Source: Teichococcus aerophilus (GTDB lineage: Bacteria; Pseudomonadota; Alphaproteobacteria; Acetobacterales; Acetobacteraceae). Taken from it: 64,000 nt of DNA. Below, in pieces: positions 26,876 through 36,540 of this stretch. Below the pieces are notes generated by a model, which saw only the letters and a list, made by a program, of their open reading frames with translations, was not told the origin of the DNA and did no database searches. The stretch is taken from the NCBI RefSeq assembly GCF_014490485.1, contig NZ_JACTVA010000028.1, positions 1-64,000 on the forward strand. Direction: 5' to 3'. The position numbers and the translations under genes were made by a program. Within the stretch, counting starts at the first letter, position 1, and the number at the start of each line of letters is the position of its first letter.

Positions 26876-28351
26876 ATGGCATCCGGTGCCCCGGCACAGG
26901 CGCGAACCACCCGGCGGATCTGCGATGCCATCAAGGACCAGATCACCGCCGGTATGATCGGCCCCGGTGCGCTGCTGCCTTCCACCCGCGCTCTGGCGGC
27001 GGAGTGGGGCGTGTCCCGCACCACGGTGACGGCCGCCTACGAACAGCTCCTGGCGGAAGGCTATGTGGAGACGCGGCAGGGTGCCCGGGCACGTGTGGCG
27101 CAGGGCCTCGGCCGACAGGAGTCACCGGCGGCGGAGGCGCCCGCCCTTCCGGGAGGCACCGCGCGACTCTCGGCCTTCGGGCGGCGTTTGGAAAGTTTCG
27201 CGTTGCCACTTGCGATCGACGTGAATCCTCTGGTGGCGGATTTCCGCTATGGGGACCTGTCGTCGGCGGATTTCCCTGTCCTTGCCTGGAGAAAAGCGGT
27301 CACACGGGCCATCCTGCACCGCCAGCCGCGCCTGCGCTACGACGATCCCTGCGGTGCTTCCCGCCTCCGCATCGCCTTGCAGGGCTATCTATGGCGTGCG
27401 CGGGGCCTGCGCTGCGCGGTGGAGCAGATCATCGTGGTCAACGGCTCGCAGCAGGGGCTGGATCTCTGCGCGCGCCTGCTGCTCGACCCTGGCCAGCAGG
27501 CGGTTATGGAGGACCCTGGCTACAGCCTTGCGCGCCAGGTCTTCCTGGCGCTGGGCTCGGAGATCATGCCCGCGCCGGTGGACCGGGAGGGGATGCGGAC
27601 CGATGGCCTGCCCGGTGAGGCGCGGCTCGCCTATGTCACGCCCTCGCACCAGTTTCCGCTGGGCGTGGTGATGTCGGCCGGTCGGCGCCGGGAGTTGCTT
27701 GCCTGGGCACGGCGCAGTGCTGCCTATGTGGTGGAGGACGATTACGACAGCGAGTACCGCTTCGACATCGCGCCCGTCCCGCCGCTCCAGGCGCTGGATG
27801 AGGCCGGGCGGGTCATCTATCTCGGCACGGTGTCCAAGACGCTCTCGCCCACTCTGCGTCTTGGCTATCTCGTCGTCCCGGCGGGGCTCGCCAATTCCTT
27901 CGCCAAGGCCAAGCGTCTGGCGGACCGGCATGCGCCGGGGCTGGAGCAGGAAGCGCTGGCGGACCTCATCGAGAGCGGCGCCTATGAGCGGCATGTCCGC
28001 CGCGTTCGCCGCCGGAACGCCGAGCGCCGCGCCGGCCTGCTGGCGGCACTCTCCACCCGCCTGGGCGATGCGGTGAGCGTGGTCGGCGCCGATGCCGGGC
28101 TGCATGTCGTCGCCTGGCTGAACCAGGTGCCGCAGGGGCGGGAGGATGCGCTGATCGCCCGGGCCCGGGCGGCGGGGATCGGCCTGTATCCGGTGAGTCC
28201 GCTTTATGCCGCCGCCGCGCCGCCGGACCGGCCCGGCGTCGCGGGGCTGGTGATCGGCTATGCCGGCCTCGACAAGCGGACCATCGACCGTGGCATCCAA
28301 CTGCTCGGTGCGCTGTTGGATGACATCGCGGCTGAGGACAGCGAGCGATAG
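26876..28351 (+). CDS. MocR/PdxR-type transcriptional regulator (GntR HTH fused to an aminotransferase fold)
   Basis: 491 residues. The winged HTH lies at about 10-78 (ICDAIKDQITAGMIGPGALLPSTRALAAEWGVSRTTV). The fold-type I aminotransferase domain has the PLP lysine at about 321 (LGTVSKTLSPTLRLGY), EDDYDSEYR and VNGSQQGLDL. Such regulators sense PLP or an amino-compound adduct. It is divergent from the PaiB-type gene and probably controls it and itself. The start at 26876 avoids the upstream extension that overlaps paiB. Confidence 0.92.
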   Translation: MASGAPAQARTTRRICDAIKDQITAGMIGPGALLPSTRALAAEWGVSRTTVTAAYEQLLAEGYVETRQGARARVAQGLGRQESPAAEAPALPGGTARLSAFGRRLESFALPLAIDVNPLVADFRYGDLSSADFPVLAWRKAVTRAILHRQPRLRYDDPCGASRLRIALQGYLWRARGLRCAVEQIIVVNGSQQGLDLCARLLLDPGQQAVMEDPGYSLARQVFLALGSEIMPAPVDREGMRTDGLPGEARLAYVTPSHQFPLGVVMSAGRRRELLAWARRSAAYVVEDDYDSEYRFDIAPVPPLQALDEAGRVIYLGTVSKTLSPTLRLGYLVVPAGLANSFAKAKRLADRHAPGLEQEALADLIESGAYERHVRRVRRRNAERRAGLLAALSTRLGDAVSVVGADAGLHVVAWLNQVPQGREDALIARARAAGIGLYPVSPLYAAAAPPDRPGVAGLVIGYAGLDKRTIDRGIQLLGALLDDIAAEDSER

Positions 28352-28496
28352 GGCTACCGGCAGGGGTTTTAGCGGCGTCGGCGGCGAGCCGGTGCGCGTG
28401 GCCTGATGTCTCTACACTGGCCACGGGCGCCGCGCCGCCCAAGGGGTGGCGGGGGCCCAGGGCAGACATGGGGCGAGCCAGGCCCGCCCGGCGGCT

Positions 28497-29033
28497 TCAT
28501 CCGCCCGGCTTGTCCTGGCAGAAGCGGATGCGGTTGCTGAACGGGTCCGTCACCGTCATCACCAGGCCCCAGGCTTCGTCCTCCACGCCCGGCTTGCCGT
28601 GCTTGTAGTTCCGGCCTGCAAGTTCCTGTTGGTAGGCCCCGATCCCCTGCATCCGCACGAACACTGTGGAGCCCGGCGTCGCGTCCCCATGATGGCCGCT
28701 GAGATGCAAGGTCAACCCCGCGCGGGAGACCTGGGCGTAGAGCGGGAAGTTGTCGCCGAAGCGATGTTCCCAATCCAGCTGGAAGCCAAGGAAGCCCAGA
28801 TAGAACTCCCTGGCGATCGTCTCGTCGAAGATGCGCAGGATGGGGCAGGTCTGGCTGAAACGAATGCCGTCCGTGGCGGGCGCGTTCTCCGCCGCCAGGA
28901 TGTTCCAGTTGGCGACGCCGTGTTGGGCCGCCACGATGTCCAGCGCCGCCCCGTGCGTGATCGGGATCTGGCGCTCCTGCAACGCGGCGCGCAGGGCCTT
29001 CGCCATGGCCTTAGGCTCAAGATGGGAACGCAT
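28497..29033 (-). CDS. Glyoxalase-superfamily protein
   Basis: 178 residues from the ATG at 29033 (GAGGA 5 bases upstream). The N-terminal helical part (AKALRAALQERQIPITHGAALDIVAAQHGVANWNILAA) is followed by a VOC-type domain: CPILRIFDETIAREFYLGFLGFQLDWEHRF, HLSGHHGDATPGSTVFV and MTVTDPFSNRIRF. This is the layout of the 'glyoxalase superfamily protein' group that resembles bleomycin-binding proteins. Substrate unknown; stand-alone gene. Confidence 0.8.
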   Translation of the reverse strand: MRSHLEPKAMAKALRAALQERQIPITHGAALDIVAAQHGVANWNILAAENAPATDGIRFSQTCPILRIFDETIAREFYLGFLGFQLDWEHRFGDNFPLYAQVSRAGLTLHLSGHHGDATPGSTVFVRMQGIGAYQQELAGRNYKHGKPGVEDEAWGLVMTVTDPFSNRIRFCQDKPGG

Positions 29034-29359
29034 GGTCTTCCTCGGGTTGGGCAAATGGTCGTCAGGGCTCGCGTTGCTGACGCATTCGCCCTCGGGGAAG
29101 GAGATGCGGCGCGGAGATGTGATGACGCTTTCACCATCCCCTTGCGGGGGCGAGCGGCGGGCAGCGTCGGCCCTGCCGCGACCATAGGCTGCGCCTTCCG
29201 CCGCAGCAACCGGGGCCGCTGGCGGTCGGCCCCGAGGCAGTCTGATGTGGCCGCTGGGCGTCTTCCCGGGCGGGGTGCCGGTGCGCCATCAGGCGCCGCG
29301 TGGCATCATTGGCGCCGGCGCCTGGTGCGGTGCCGGCAAGGCCGCGGAAGGAACATGGA
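29034..29359. other. Gap between divergent genes
   Basis: 326 bases, GC-rich, with several short self-complementary words such as GGCGCCGGCGCC near 29310. No gene or recognisable RNA. Confidence 0.5.
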
Positions 29360-30514
29360 TTGATCACTACGCTGGCCGTCAGCGGCTATCGCTCGCTCCG
29401 CGAACTGGTGGTGCCGGTTGGGCGCCTGACGATCGTCACGGGCGCCAATGGCAGTGGCAAGAGCAGCCTCTACCGCGCGCTGCGCCTGCTGGCGGAGGCG
29501 GCGCAGGGCCGCCTCGTCGGCACGCTGGCGGCCGAGGGCGGCCTGTCCTCGACGCTCTGGGCCGGCCCGCAGACCATCGGGCACAGCGTGCGCGCCGGGC
29601 TGCATCCGGTGCAGGGGACGGTGCGGAAGGGCCCGGTCAGCCTGCGGTTGGGCTTCGCCGGCGACGAGTACGGCTATGCCATCGACCTGGGCCTGCCGAG
29701 CCCGGGCCACCCGTTCCCGCTCGACCCCGCGATCAAGCTGGAGACGATGTGGACCGGCCCGATGCTCGGCCGCGCCAACCGCTTCGCCGAGCGCCATGGC
29801 CCCCTCGTGCGGCTGCGCCGGGCCAGCGATGGGACCTGGCGCGAGGTGATGACCAACCTGTCGCCGTTCGACTCCATGGTGACGCATTGCGCCGACCCGG
29901 ATGACGGAGCCGAGCTCTTCAGCACGCGGGAGCGGATGCGGAACTGGCGTTTCTACGACGCGCTGCGCACCGATCCGGAGGCCCCCGCGCGGCGCCCGCA
30001 GGTGATGACCTACACCCCGGTGCTGGCTGGTGACGGCGCCGACCTCGCCGCCGCGATCGCCACCATCCAGGCCATTGGCGACGTGGCGGCGCTGGAGGAC
30101 GCGGTGGAGCACGCCTTCCCGGGTGCGCGGCTGGAGATCGGGGCAGGGAATGGCGGCCCCGGCCTGCTGCTGCACCAGCACGGATTGCTGCGCCCGCTGG
30201 GCGTGGCCGAGCTGTCCGACGGCACGCTGCGCTACCTGCTGCTGCTGGCCGCGCTGCTCTCGCCCCGGCCACCGGATCTGATGGTGTTGAACGAGCCGGA
30301 GGCGAGCCTGCATCCCTCCCTGATGCCGCCTCTCGCGCGCCTTCTGGCGGCGGCATCGCGCCGCTGCCAGATCGTGGTCGTCAGCCATAACCAGGACCTG
30401 ATCGAGGCTTTGCGGATCGAGGGCGATGCCGAACAGGTCAAGCTGCACAAGGAACTCGGCGAGACGGTTGTGCCGGAGCTGGATGCGCCACGCTGGGCCT
30501 GGCCGAAGCGATAG
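29360..30514 (+). CDS. AAA ATPase of the SMC/RecF-like (AAA_21) group
   Basis: 384 residues from a TTG at 29360 with AAGGAA 7 bases upstream; the ATG-begun ORF would add 20 unrelated residues. LAVSGYRSLRELVVPVGRLTIVTGANGSGKSSLYRALRLLAEA is the N-terminal Walker A of OLD/RecF-like ATPases; the ABC-like signature ELSDGTLRYLLLLAALL, Walker B DLMVLNEPEASLHP and VVVSHNQDLI follow. No nuclease (Toprim) domain and no partner nuclease gene next to it. Could be an orphan repair or defence ATPase. Confidence 0.82.
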   Translation: MITTLAVSGYRSLRELVVPVGRLTIVTGANGSGKSSLYRALRLLAEAAQGRLVGTLAAEGGLSSTLWAGPQTIGHSVRAGLHPVQGTVRKGPVSLRLGFAGDEYGYAIDLGLPSPGHPFPLDPAIKLETMWTGPMLGRANRFAERHGPLVRLRRASDGTWREVMTNLSPFDSMVTHCADPDDGAELFSTRERMRNWRFYDALRTDPEAPARRPQVMTYTPVLAGDGADLAAAIATIQAIGDVAALEDAVEHAFPGARLEIGAGNGGPGLLLHQHGLLRPLGVAELSDGTLRYLLLLAALLSPRPPDLMVLNEPEASLHPSLMPPLARLLAAASRRCQIVVVSHNQDLIEALRIEGDAEQVKLHKELGETVVPELDAPRWAWPKR

Positions 30515-30704
30515 GACTGGCATGGCCGATGCATGCGGAGGCAGGGGCGGCTGGCGCAATGCGTCGAATAAGGCCTAGCCTCGCCTGGACTGCAATGTTG
30601 CAAACCGCATGGCGCAGCGCGGCCTTGTCGCCGGCGCATGATTGCCGACTGGCGGGATGGCGCGCTGCCCCCGTTGGCATCGGAACCGAAGGAATCCTCG
30701 TGCG

Positions 30705-31334
30705 ATGAAATTATTGCTGGTGGGTTCGACCGGGCTGGTCGGGCAGCATGTCCTGGAGCTCGCGCTGGCCGACCCACGGGTCATCCAGGTCGTGGCCCTG
30801 GCGCGCCGCCCGCTGCCGGAGCATCCGAAGCTGGTGGCACCGATCGTGGATTTCGAGCGGCTGCCGGAGGACGCAGCGTGGTGGGGCGCCGATGCGGTGA
30901 TCTGCGCCCTGGGGACCACGATACGCGCCGCCGGTTCGCGCGAGGCGTTCAGCCGGGTGGACAAGGACTACCCGCTGGCGGTCGGCCGGCTGGCACTCCG
31001 CCACGGGGCGGAATGCTATGTGCTGAACTCGGCCATGGGGGCGGACCCGTCCTCGCGCTTCTTCTACAACCGCGTGAAGGGGGAGCTGGAGCGGGAGCTG
31101 GGCGCGCTTGGCTACCGCAGCCTCGTTCTCGCGCGCCCGGGGCTGATCGGCGGGCAGCGCCAGCAGGCCCGGCCCGGCGAGCGCGTGGCGAGCCTGGTGC
31201 TAAGCGCGTTGGCGCCGGTGCTGCCGAGGCGCCTGCGGATCAACCCCGCAGGGCGGATCGCCCGCGCGATGCTGGACGCGGCCATCGCGGCACGCCCCGG
31301 CCGGCATGTCATCGGTTCGGCCGAACTGAACTGA
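30705..31334 (+). CDS. NAD(P)-binding Rossmann-fold protein (atypical SDR, epimerase-like)
   Basis: 209 residues from MKLLLVGSTGLVGQHVLELAL, whose GSTGLVG is the dinucleotide loop. YVLNSAMGADPSSRFFYNRVKGELERELGALGY has the SxxG...Y-N-x-x-K arrangement of the HTATIP2/YbjT-like group. Length fits that family. The +1 frame is also open over this region but has no family match. Function unknown, probably an oxidoreductase or NADPH sensor. Confidence 0.85.
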   Translation: MKLLLVGSTGLVGQHVLELALADPRVIQVVALARRPLPEHPKLVAPIVDFERLPEDAAWWGADAVICALGTTIRAAGSREAFSRVDKDYPLAVGRLALRHGAECYVLNSAMGADPSSRFFYNRVKGELERELGALGYRSLVLARPGLIGGQRQQARPGERVASLVLSALAPVLPRRLRINPAGRIARAMLDAAIAARPGRHVIGSAELN

Positions 31335-32028
31335 GCGGCCCCGCCGCAGTCAGCCCGCGGAACCGCGTGCCGCCGCTGGGCGCCTGAGCCGGGAGGCTGC
31401 CGGCGCGGGCCTGGTGCCGGCGCGGTGGTGCCCAGCGGGAACGCGGCATTGGGAAGGGGCAGGGGCACGGCGCGATGCCAGTGGCGTTGCTGTTCGAAGC
31501 CGAGTGATGCTCGATCTTCCAGGACGGCGACACCGACACAGTAACGGCGGGTCTGCATGGGCCCTTGCGGCCACCGGCTGCGCCTTGGGCGCTGCCGGCG
31601 CCTGCAGAGAATATCTGGCAGAAATTCGTTGTGGCCACGTCTCTGCTGATGAATCGGGGCCTTGCTGACAAGAATTGGCAGGGGCTTGGTTTCAAAAACC
31701 TGTAGGTAGGGAAACCAATGCCGATGCGTGATGTGTTTATCGATCTTCATGTATTCATCGGAAGTGCTGGAAATGGACAAGTTGCCGCAAGAAATTCTTC
31801 CTTGTGGGCTTGCGTGTCGGGAATTTCATCACATTAGACTGGACATCGGAAAAACGATGTTCTAGAAGCACCGCAACAAAGCAGGCGTCGGCACAGGATT
31901 ACGTCAAAAATATGGCAGGACAGCGCAGCCGCTGGCCCCTGCTTGGCGTCGTTCCGTATCGTCGTCTTTGGATCGAAACAGATGGAGGTGTGTGCCCCCG
32001 CCCGGCGGACGGCAGACCATATTCAACA
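31335..32028. other. Long leader region upstream of proV
   Basis: 694 bases without a credible gene; AT content rises from about 31600. A small dyad ACATCG (31843-31848) / CGATGT (31855-31860) with a GAAAAA loop may be an operator or hairpin. I could not match a known riboswitch. The proV ATG has no strong ribosome-binding site. Confidence 0.5.
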
Positions 32029-33267
32029 ATGGAAATTGCGAACCCGACGACCGGTGATGCCGCCGTTGAACCCCAGCCGAAGATTGCGCTCCGCAACGTC
32101 TTCAAGGTGTTCGGCAGCAACCCCGAAGCCGCCGTTCAGATGGTCCATGACGGTCGCAGCAAAGACGAGATTCACGCCGAGACCGGATGCACGGTCGGCG
32201 TCAACAACGCGACCTTCGATATTCATGCCGGCGAGATCTTCGTCATCATGGGGCTCTCGGGCTCCGGCAAATCCACCCTCCTGCGCCTGATCAACCGGCT
32301 CATCGAAGCCAGCGCGGGGGAGATCCTGGTCGATGGCCAGGACGTGACCAAGATGTCCAAGCAGGAGCTGACCGAGCTCCGCCGCCGTGACATGAGCATG
32401 GTCTTCCAATCCTTTGCCCTGCTGCCCAACCGCACGGTGCTGGAAAACGCTGCCTTCGGCCTGGAAGTGGCCGGGGTGCCGGAAGCCGAGCGGCGCCAGA
32501 AGGCGCTGGCGGCCCTGCAGGGCGTCGGCCTCGGCGCCTATGCGGACAGCCGGCCGGACCAGCTCTCGGGCGGCATGAAGCAGCGTGTCGGCCTCGCGCG
32601 CGCCTTGGCGAGCGAGCCCACCGTGCTGCTGATGGATGAGGCGTTCTCCGCCCTCGACCCGCTGATCCGCACCGAGATGCAGGACGAGCTGCTGCGCCTG
32701 CAATCCGAGCAGAGCCGCACCATCGTCTTCGTCAGCCATGACCTGGACGAGGCCATGCGCATCGGCGACCGCATCGCCATCATGCAGCACGGCGTCGTCG
32801 TGCAGGTCGGCACGCCGGACGAGATCGTGATGAACCCGGCGAATGACTACGTCCGCTCGTTCTTCCGCAATGTCGATGTCTCCCAGGTGTTCCGCGCCGG
32901 CGACATCGCGCGGGAGACGCAGGTGACGCTGATCGAGCGCAAGGGCCAGGCCGTCGCCTCGGCGCTGGAGCGGATGCGCCGGCATGACCGCGACATCGCC
33001 ATCGTCGTCGGGCGGGACAAGAAGTATCACGGCATGGTCAGCGCCGAATCGCTTTCCCGCGCCGCCCGCAATGGCGATGCAGACCCGTATCACCGTGCCT
33101 TCCTGACGGATGTGGAGCCGATCGGCGCCGCCGAGACCCTCTCCGACGTCATGGGCCGCGTGGCGCAGAGCGCCTTCCCGGTTCCCGTCATCGACGACAA
33201 CCGCCGTTACCTGGGCTCGATCAGCAAGTCAGCGCTGCTGATGTCGCTGGATCGCTCGGGCAACTAA
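32029..33267 (+). CDS. proV: Glycine betaine/proline ABC transporter ATP-binding protein ProV
   Basis: 412 residues. Drives osmoprotectant uptake. Walker A MGLSGSGKSTLLR, signature LSGGMKQRVGLARAL, Walker B VLLMDEAFSALDPLI and switch His in VFVSHDLDEAM are intact. The N-terminal VFGSNPEAAVQMVHDGRSKDEIHAETGCTVGV is specific for the ProV subfamily. The C-terminal 130 residues form a tandem CBS module, used in osmosensing. First gene of proVWX, 7 bases before proW. Confidence 0.95.
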   Translation: MEIANPTTGDAAVEPQPKIALRNVFKVFGSNPEAAVQMVHDGRSKDEIHAETGCTVGVNNATFDIHAGEIFVIMGLSGSGKSTLLRLINRLIEASAGEILVDGQDVTKMSKQELTELRRRDMSMVFQSFALLPNRTVLENAAFGLEVAGVPEAERRQKALAALQGVGLGAYADSRPDQLSGGMKQRVGLARALASEPTVLLMDEAFSALDPLIRTEMQDELLRLQSEQSRTIVFVSHDLDEAMRIGDRIAIMQHGVVVQVGTPDEIVMNPANDYVRSFFRNVDVSQVFRAGDIARETQVTLIERKGQAVASALERMRRHDRDIAIVVGRDKKYHGMVSAESLSRAARNGDADPYHRAFLTDVEPIGAAETLSDVMGRVAQSAFPVPVIDDNRRYLGSISKSALLMSLDRSGN

Positions 33268-33274
33268 GGGGCAG

Positions 33275-34207
33275 ATGAACATGCAGGATTATAACCTGGG
33301 CATCGGCGATGGCGCCGATGCCGTGGTCAACTACGTGTTGGACCACTTCATGCCGGTGCTGGATGCGATCTCCGCCGCCATCGGCTTTGTCACCGACGGC
33401 ATCCAGGGTGCGCTGACCAGCCTGCCCGCCGCCGTCGCCATCGCGCTCATCGCCCTGCTGGCGCTGTGGCGCGTGGGGTGGAAGTTCGCCATCTTCGCCG
33501 TCGCCTCCCTGCTGCTGATCGTCAGCATGGGGTTGTGGGACCGCACGATGGAGACGCTGTCCCTGGTGCTGGCCGCCACCGTGGTCGCCATCGTCATCGG
33601 CGTGCCGCTCGGCATCGGCATGGCGCGCAGCGCGTGGATGCAGCTGGCGCTGCGTCCGGTGCTGGACCTGATGCAGACCATGCCGGCCTTCGTGTACCTG
33701 ATCCCCGCCGCCATGTTCTTCGGCCTGGGCGCGGTGCCGGGCACCATCGCCACGGTCATCTTCTCCATGCCGCCGGTGGTGCGCCTGACCAATCTGGGCA
33801 TCCGCCAGGTGCATGCGGAATTCATCGAGGCCGGCCAGGCCTTCGGCTGCACGCCGACGCAGCTGCTGGTGAAGGTGCAGATCCCGAACGCGCTGCCCTC
33901 CATCATGGCCGGCATCAACCAGACCATCATGCTGTCGCTCTCCATGGTCGTCATCGCGTCCATGATCGGCGCCGGTGGCCTGGGCAACACGGTGCTGACG
34001 GGTATCCAGCGCCTGGATGTCGGCACCGGCTTCGAGGGCGGCCTGGCCGTCGTCGTGCTCGCCGTGCTGTTGGACCGCCTGACCCAGAGCTTCGGCCAGA
34101 AGGGTGCCGGCTTCAGCCTGCGCCAGCTCTTCGCCAGCCGGGCCGCGAAGCCGGCCGCCGAGCCCGCCGGCCAGCCCATGGCGCAGCCCGCCATCCGCGG
34201 CAGCTGA
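33275..34207 (+). CDS. proW: Glycine betaine/proline ABC transporter permease ProW
   Basis: 310 residues. An N-terminal region ahead of about six membrane segments (VAIALIALLALWRVGW, FAIFAVASLLLIVSMGLW, LVLAATVVAIVIGVPLGIGM, FVYLIPAAMFFGLG, SLSMVVIASMIGAGGLG, GLAVVVLAVLLDRL). The EAA-type loop is EAGQAFGCTPTQLLVKVQIPNALPSIMAGI. Directly follows proV. The Ala/Pro-rich C-terminal tail is not conserved in the family. Confidence 0.95.
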   Translation: MNMQDYNLGIGDGADAVVNYVLDHFMPVLDAISAAIGFVTDGIQGALTSLPAAVAIALIALLALWRVGWKFAIFAVASLLLIVSMGLWDRTMETLSLVLAATVVAIVIGVPLGIGMARSAWMQLALRPVLDLMQTMPAFVYLIPAAMFFGLGAVPGTIATVIFSMPPVVRLTNLGIRQVHAEFIEAGQAFGCTPTQLLVKVQIPNALPSIMAGINQTIMLSLSMVVIASMIGAGGLGNTVLTGIQRLDVGTGFEGGLAVVVLAVLLDRLTQSFGQKGAGFSLRQLFASRAAKPAAEPAGQPMAQPAIRGS

Positions 34208-34230
34208 ACGCGGCGCATACCGCCGATCCA

Positions 34231-34251
34231 CGCCGGGGCCACGCCCCGGCG
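34231..34251 (+). promoter_or_regulatory. Stable hairpin between proW and proX
   Basis: CGCCGGGGC (34231-34239), loop CAC, GCCCCGGCG (34243-34251): a perfect 9-bp stem with no T-run after it. In the proW-proX gap it could protect or partly terminate mRNA so that the binding protein is made in excess. Confidence 0.6.
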
Positions 34252-34334
34252 TTCCAGCCCAACGCATGACCGTCGCCCGGGCCCGTTGGCCCCTGGTGGC
34301 GGCGTTCTGCAGTTCGAAGAATAAAGGAGCCACA

Positions 34335-35228
34335 ATGCTGCTCAACAAGCGCGCTTTCCTCGGCCTGTCCGCCGGCCTCGCCCTTTCCTCCACCGGCCTG
34401 TTCAAGCCGGCGCTGGCGCAGTCCGGCAAGACCATCAAGATCGGCTTCGCCCCCTGGGCGGATGCGGAATTCGTCACCAAGCTGGCGGCCAAGCTGATCG
34501 AGACCCGGCTGAACACCAAGGTGGAGCTGGTGCAGACCGACGTGGCGCCGCTGTACCAGGGCATCACCCGTGGCGATGTGGACGTGATGCTGATGGCCTG
34601 GCTGCCGCAGACCCATGCGGATTACTGGAAGCGCGTGGAAGGCAAGGTCGAGGAGCTCGGCCCGCTCTACACCGGCGCCAAGCTGGGCTGGGTCGTGCCG
34701 TCCTACGTGCCGGAGAGCGAGGTGGCCTCCATCGCCGACCTGGCGAAGCCTGAGGTGCGCAGCAAGCTCAGCGGCCGCATCCAGGGCATCGAGCCGGGTG
34801 CGGGCCTGACGCGCCTCTCCAACGAAGCAGTCAAGAAGTACGGGCTGGACTACACGCTGCAGGAATCCAGCGAGGCCGCCATGCTGACCACGGTGGACCG
34901 CGCCATCCGTGGCGAGCGCTGGATCGTCGCCACGGCCTGGAGCCCGCATTGGATGTTCGGCAAGTACGACCTGCGCTACCTGGCCGACCCCGAGGGTGCG
35001 TTGGGCGCGGAGGAGCGCGTGGTGGGCATCGCCCGCAAGGGCTTCGGTGCCGAACACGCCCAGGCCGACGCCTTCCTGAAGCGCCTGAACCTGCCGCTGG
35101 CCGAGCTGGAAAGCGGCATGCTGGATGCGCAGGACACCGACTATGCCAAGGCGGTGGACAAGTACATCGCCGACCACGCCGCCCGGGTGAACCACTGGGT
35201 GACGGGCGAGGGCCAGGCCCCGGCCTGA
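34335..35228 (+). CDS. proX: Glycine betaine/proline ABC transporter substrate-binding protein ProX
   Basis: 297 residues. AAAGGAG lies 7 bases before the ATG. The signal peptide MLLNKRAFLGLSAGLALSSTGLFKPALA ends near residue 28. The mature part matches the OpuAC fold: KIGFAPWADAEFVTKLAAKLIE, GDVDVMLMAWLPQTHADYW and VATAWSPHWMFGKYDLRYLADP, with the Trp residues that form the aromatic ligand box. Periplasmic partner of ProVW; last gene before a strong terminator. Confidence 0.94.
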   Translation: MLLNKRAFLGLSAGLALSSTGLFKPALAQSGKTIKIGFAPWADAEFVTKLAAKLIETRLNTKVELVQTDVAPLYQGITRGDVDVMLMAWLPQTHADYWKRVEGKVEELGPLYTGAKLGWVVPSYVPESEVASIADLAKPEVRSKLSGRIQGIEPGAGLTRLSNEAVKKYGLDYTLQESSEAAMLTTVDRAIRGERWIVATAWSPHWMFGKYDLRYLADPEGALGAEERVVGIARKGFGAEHAQADAFLKRLNLPLAELESGMLDAQDTDYAKAVDKYIADHAARVNHWVTGEGQAPA

Positions 35229-35262
35229 GCCGGCGGCCAGAGCCACAAACCAGGACGACCAG

Positions 35263-35294
35263 CGGCGCCGGGGGGAAACCTCCGGCGCCGTTTT
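35263..35294 (+). terminator. Rho-independent terminator after proX
   Basis: CGGCGCCGG (35263-35271) pairs with CCGGCGCCG (35282-35290), followed directly by TTTT. It lies 35 bases after the proX stop. Confidence 0.88.
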
Positions 35295-35387
35295 CATGGG
35301 GGAAGATGCGGCCTCCTTGTCATCGGCGCCGCGCTGGGGGACACAATCGGGGCTGATGCCGCGCTGGCCGATGCCGTGAGGACCACA

Positions 35388-36407
35388 ATGCGCCCGACCC
35401 TGACCGAAGACATCGCCAACAGCTACGCCGCCATCGCCCTGGGCCATGTGGAGCGGGAATGGCCCAACAGACCGGACCAGACCATGGCCGGGCCGCAGCA
35501 TGTCCGCACGCCGTCCGAACTACATCCGGTGTTCTACGGCAGCTATGACTGGCATTCCTGCGTGCACAGCTACTGGATGCTGGCGCGGCTGCTGCGGCGC
35601 TTCCCGCGCATGGCGCGCGCCGGCGAGATCCGCGCGTTGTTCGACCGGCGGCTGGTGGCCGCGTCCATCGCCGTGGAATGCGCCTACCTGGCCGATCCGG
35701 GCGAGCTCGGCTTCAAGCGCCCCTATGGCTGGGCCTGGATGCTGAAGCTGGCGACGGAGTTGCGCGCGCTGCCGGAACCCCGCTGGGCCGAAGCATTGGC
35801 ACCGTTGGCGGCGATCTTCGCCGACCGCTTCCGCGGCTTCCTGCCGGTGGCGACCTATCCGGTGCGGGTCGGCACCCATTTCAACACGGCCTTCGGCCTG
35901 CGCATGGCGGCCGATTTCGCCAGCGCCACCCAGGATGATGCGCTTATGGCGCTGCTGCGGGAGACCGCGCTGCGCTGGTACGGCCAGGATACCGACTGCC
36001 CCGCCTGGGGCGAGCCCGGCGGCGACGACTTCCAGTCCTCCGCGCTGATCGAGGCCGAGTGCATGCGCCGCCTGCTGCCGCCAGCGCGGTTCCTGCCATG
36101 GTTCGACCGCTTCCTGCCCCGCCTGGCGCGGGCCGAGCCCGCGACGCTGTTCCAGCCCGCCACGGTGACGGACCGCAGCGATGGCAAGATTGCGCATCTG
36201 GACGGGCTCAATCTCAGCCGGGCCTGGTGCTGGAACGCGCTGGCGGCGGCCCTGCCGGCCGGCGATGCCCGGTGGCCGCTGCTGGATGACGCCGCCGCCC
36301 GGCACCTGGCCGCCGGCCTGCCGCATCTGAGCGGCGATTATATGGGCGAGCACTGGCTGGCCAGCTTCGCCGTGCTGGCGCTGGAGGCCGGGCTGGCTGA
36401 CGCCTGA
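35388..36407 (+). CDS. DUF2891 family protein
   Basis: 339 residues. LTEDIANSYAAIALGHVEREWPN, ELHPVFYGSYDWHSCVHSYWMLARLLRRFP, THFNTAFGLRMAADFA and GDYMGEHWLASFAVLAL are hallmarks of DUF2891, a cytoplasmic alpha/alpha-barrel-like family of unknown function. Conserved His/Trp pairs suggest an enzyme acting on a sugar-like ligand. The ATG at 35388 has GAGG 7 bases upstream and is preferred over the GTG 12 bases before it. Stand-alone gene. Confidence 0.88.
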   Translation: MRPTLTEDIANSYAAIALGHVEREWPNRPDQTMAGPQHVRTPSELHPVFYGSYDWHSCVHSYWMLARLLRRFPRMARAGEIRALFDRRLVAASIAVECAYLADPGELGFKRPYGWAWMLKLATELRALPEPRWAEALAPLAAIFADRFRGFLPVATYPVRVGTHFNTAFGLRMAADFASATQDDALMALLRETALRWYGQDTDCPAWGEPGGDDFQSSALIEAECMRRLLPPARFLPWFDRFLPRLARAEPATLFQPATVTDRSDGKIAHLDGLNLSRAWCWNALAAALPAGDARWPLLDDAAARHLAAGLPHLSGDYMGEHWLASFAVLALEAGLADA

Positions 36408-36540
36408 AAGGCTGTCTCAGCGGCGTCGGGGGCGGCGCATACGCGACAGCCATGTTGGTCAGATGTCCTGGCCCCGCCCTTTGCACGTTGGAATGGCAAA
36501 TCCGGCCGCGCCCTCGGTCAGCAGGCGCGTGGAGCAGTCG

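Noticed and set aside
30638-31387. 249-residue plus-strand frame overlapping the Rossmann-fold gene
   Set aside because: Gly/Arg/Pro-rich with no domain; the other frame has a clear NAD-binding loop.
31335-32028. Riboswitch or small RNA in the proV leader
   Set aside because: No known aptamer consensus could be matched; only a 6-bp dyad is visible.
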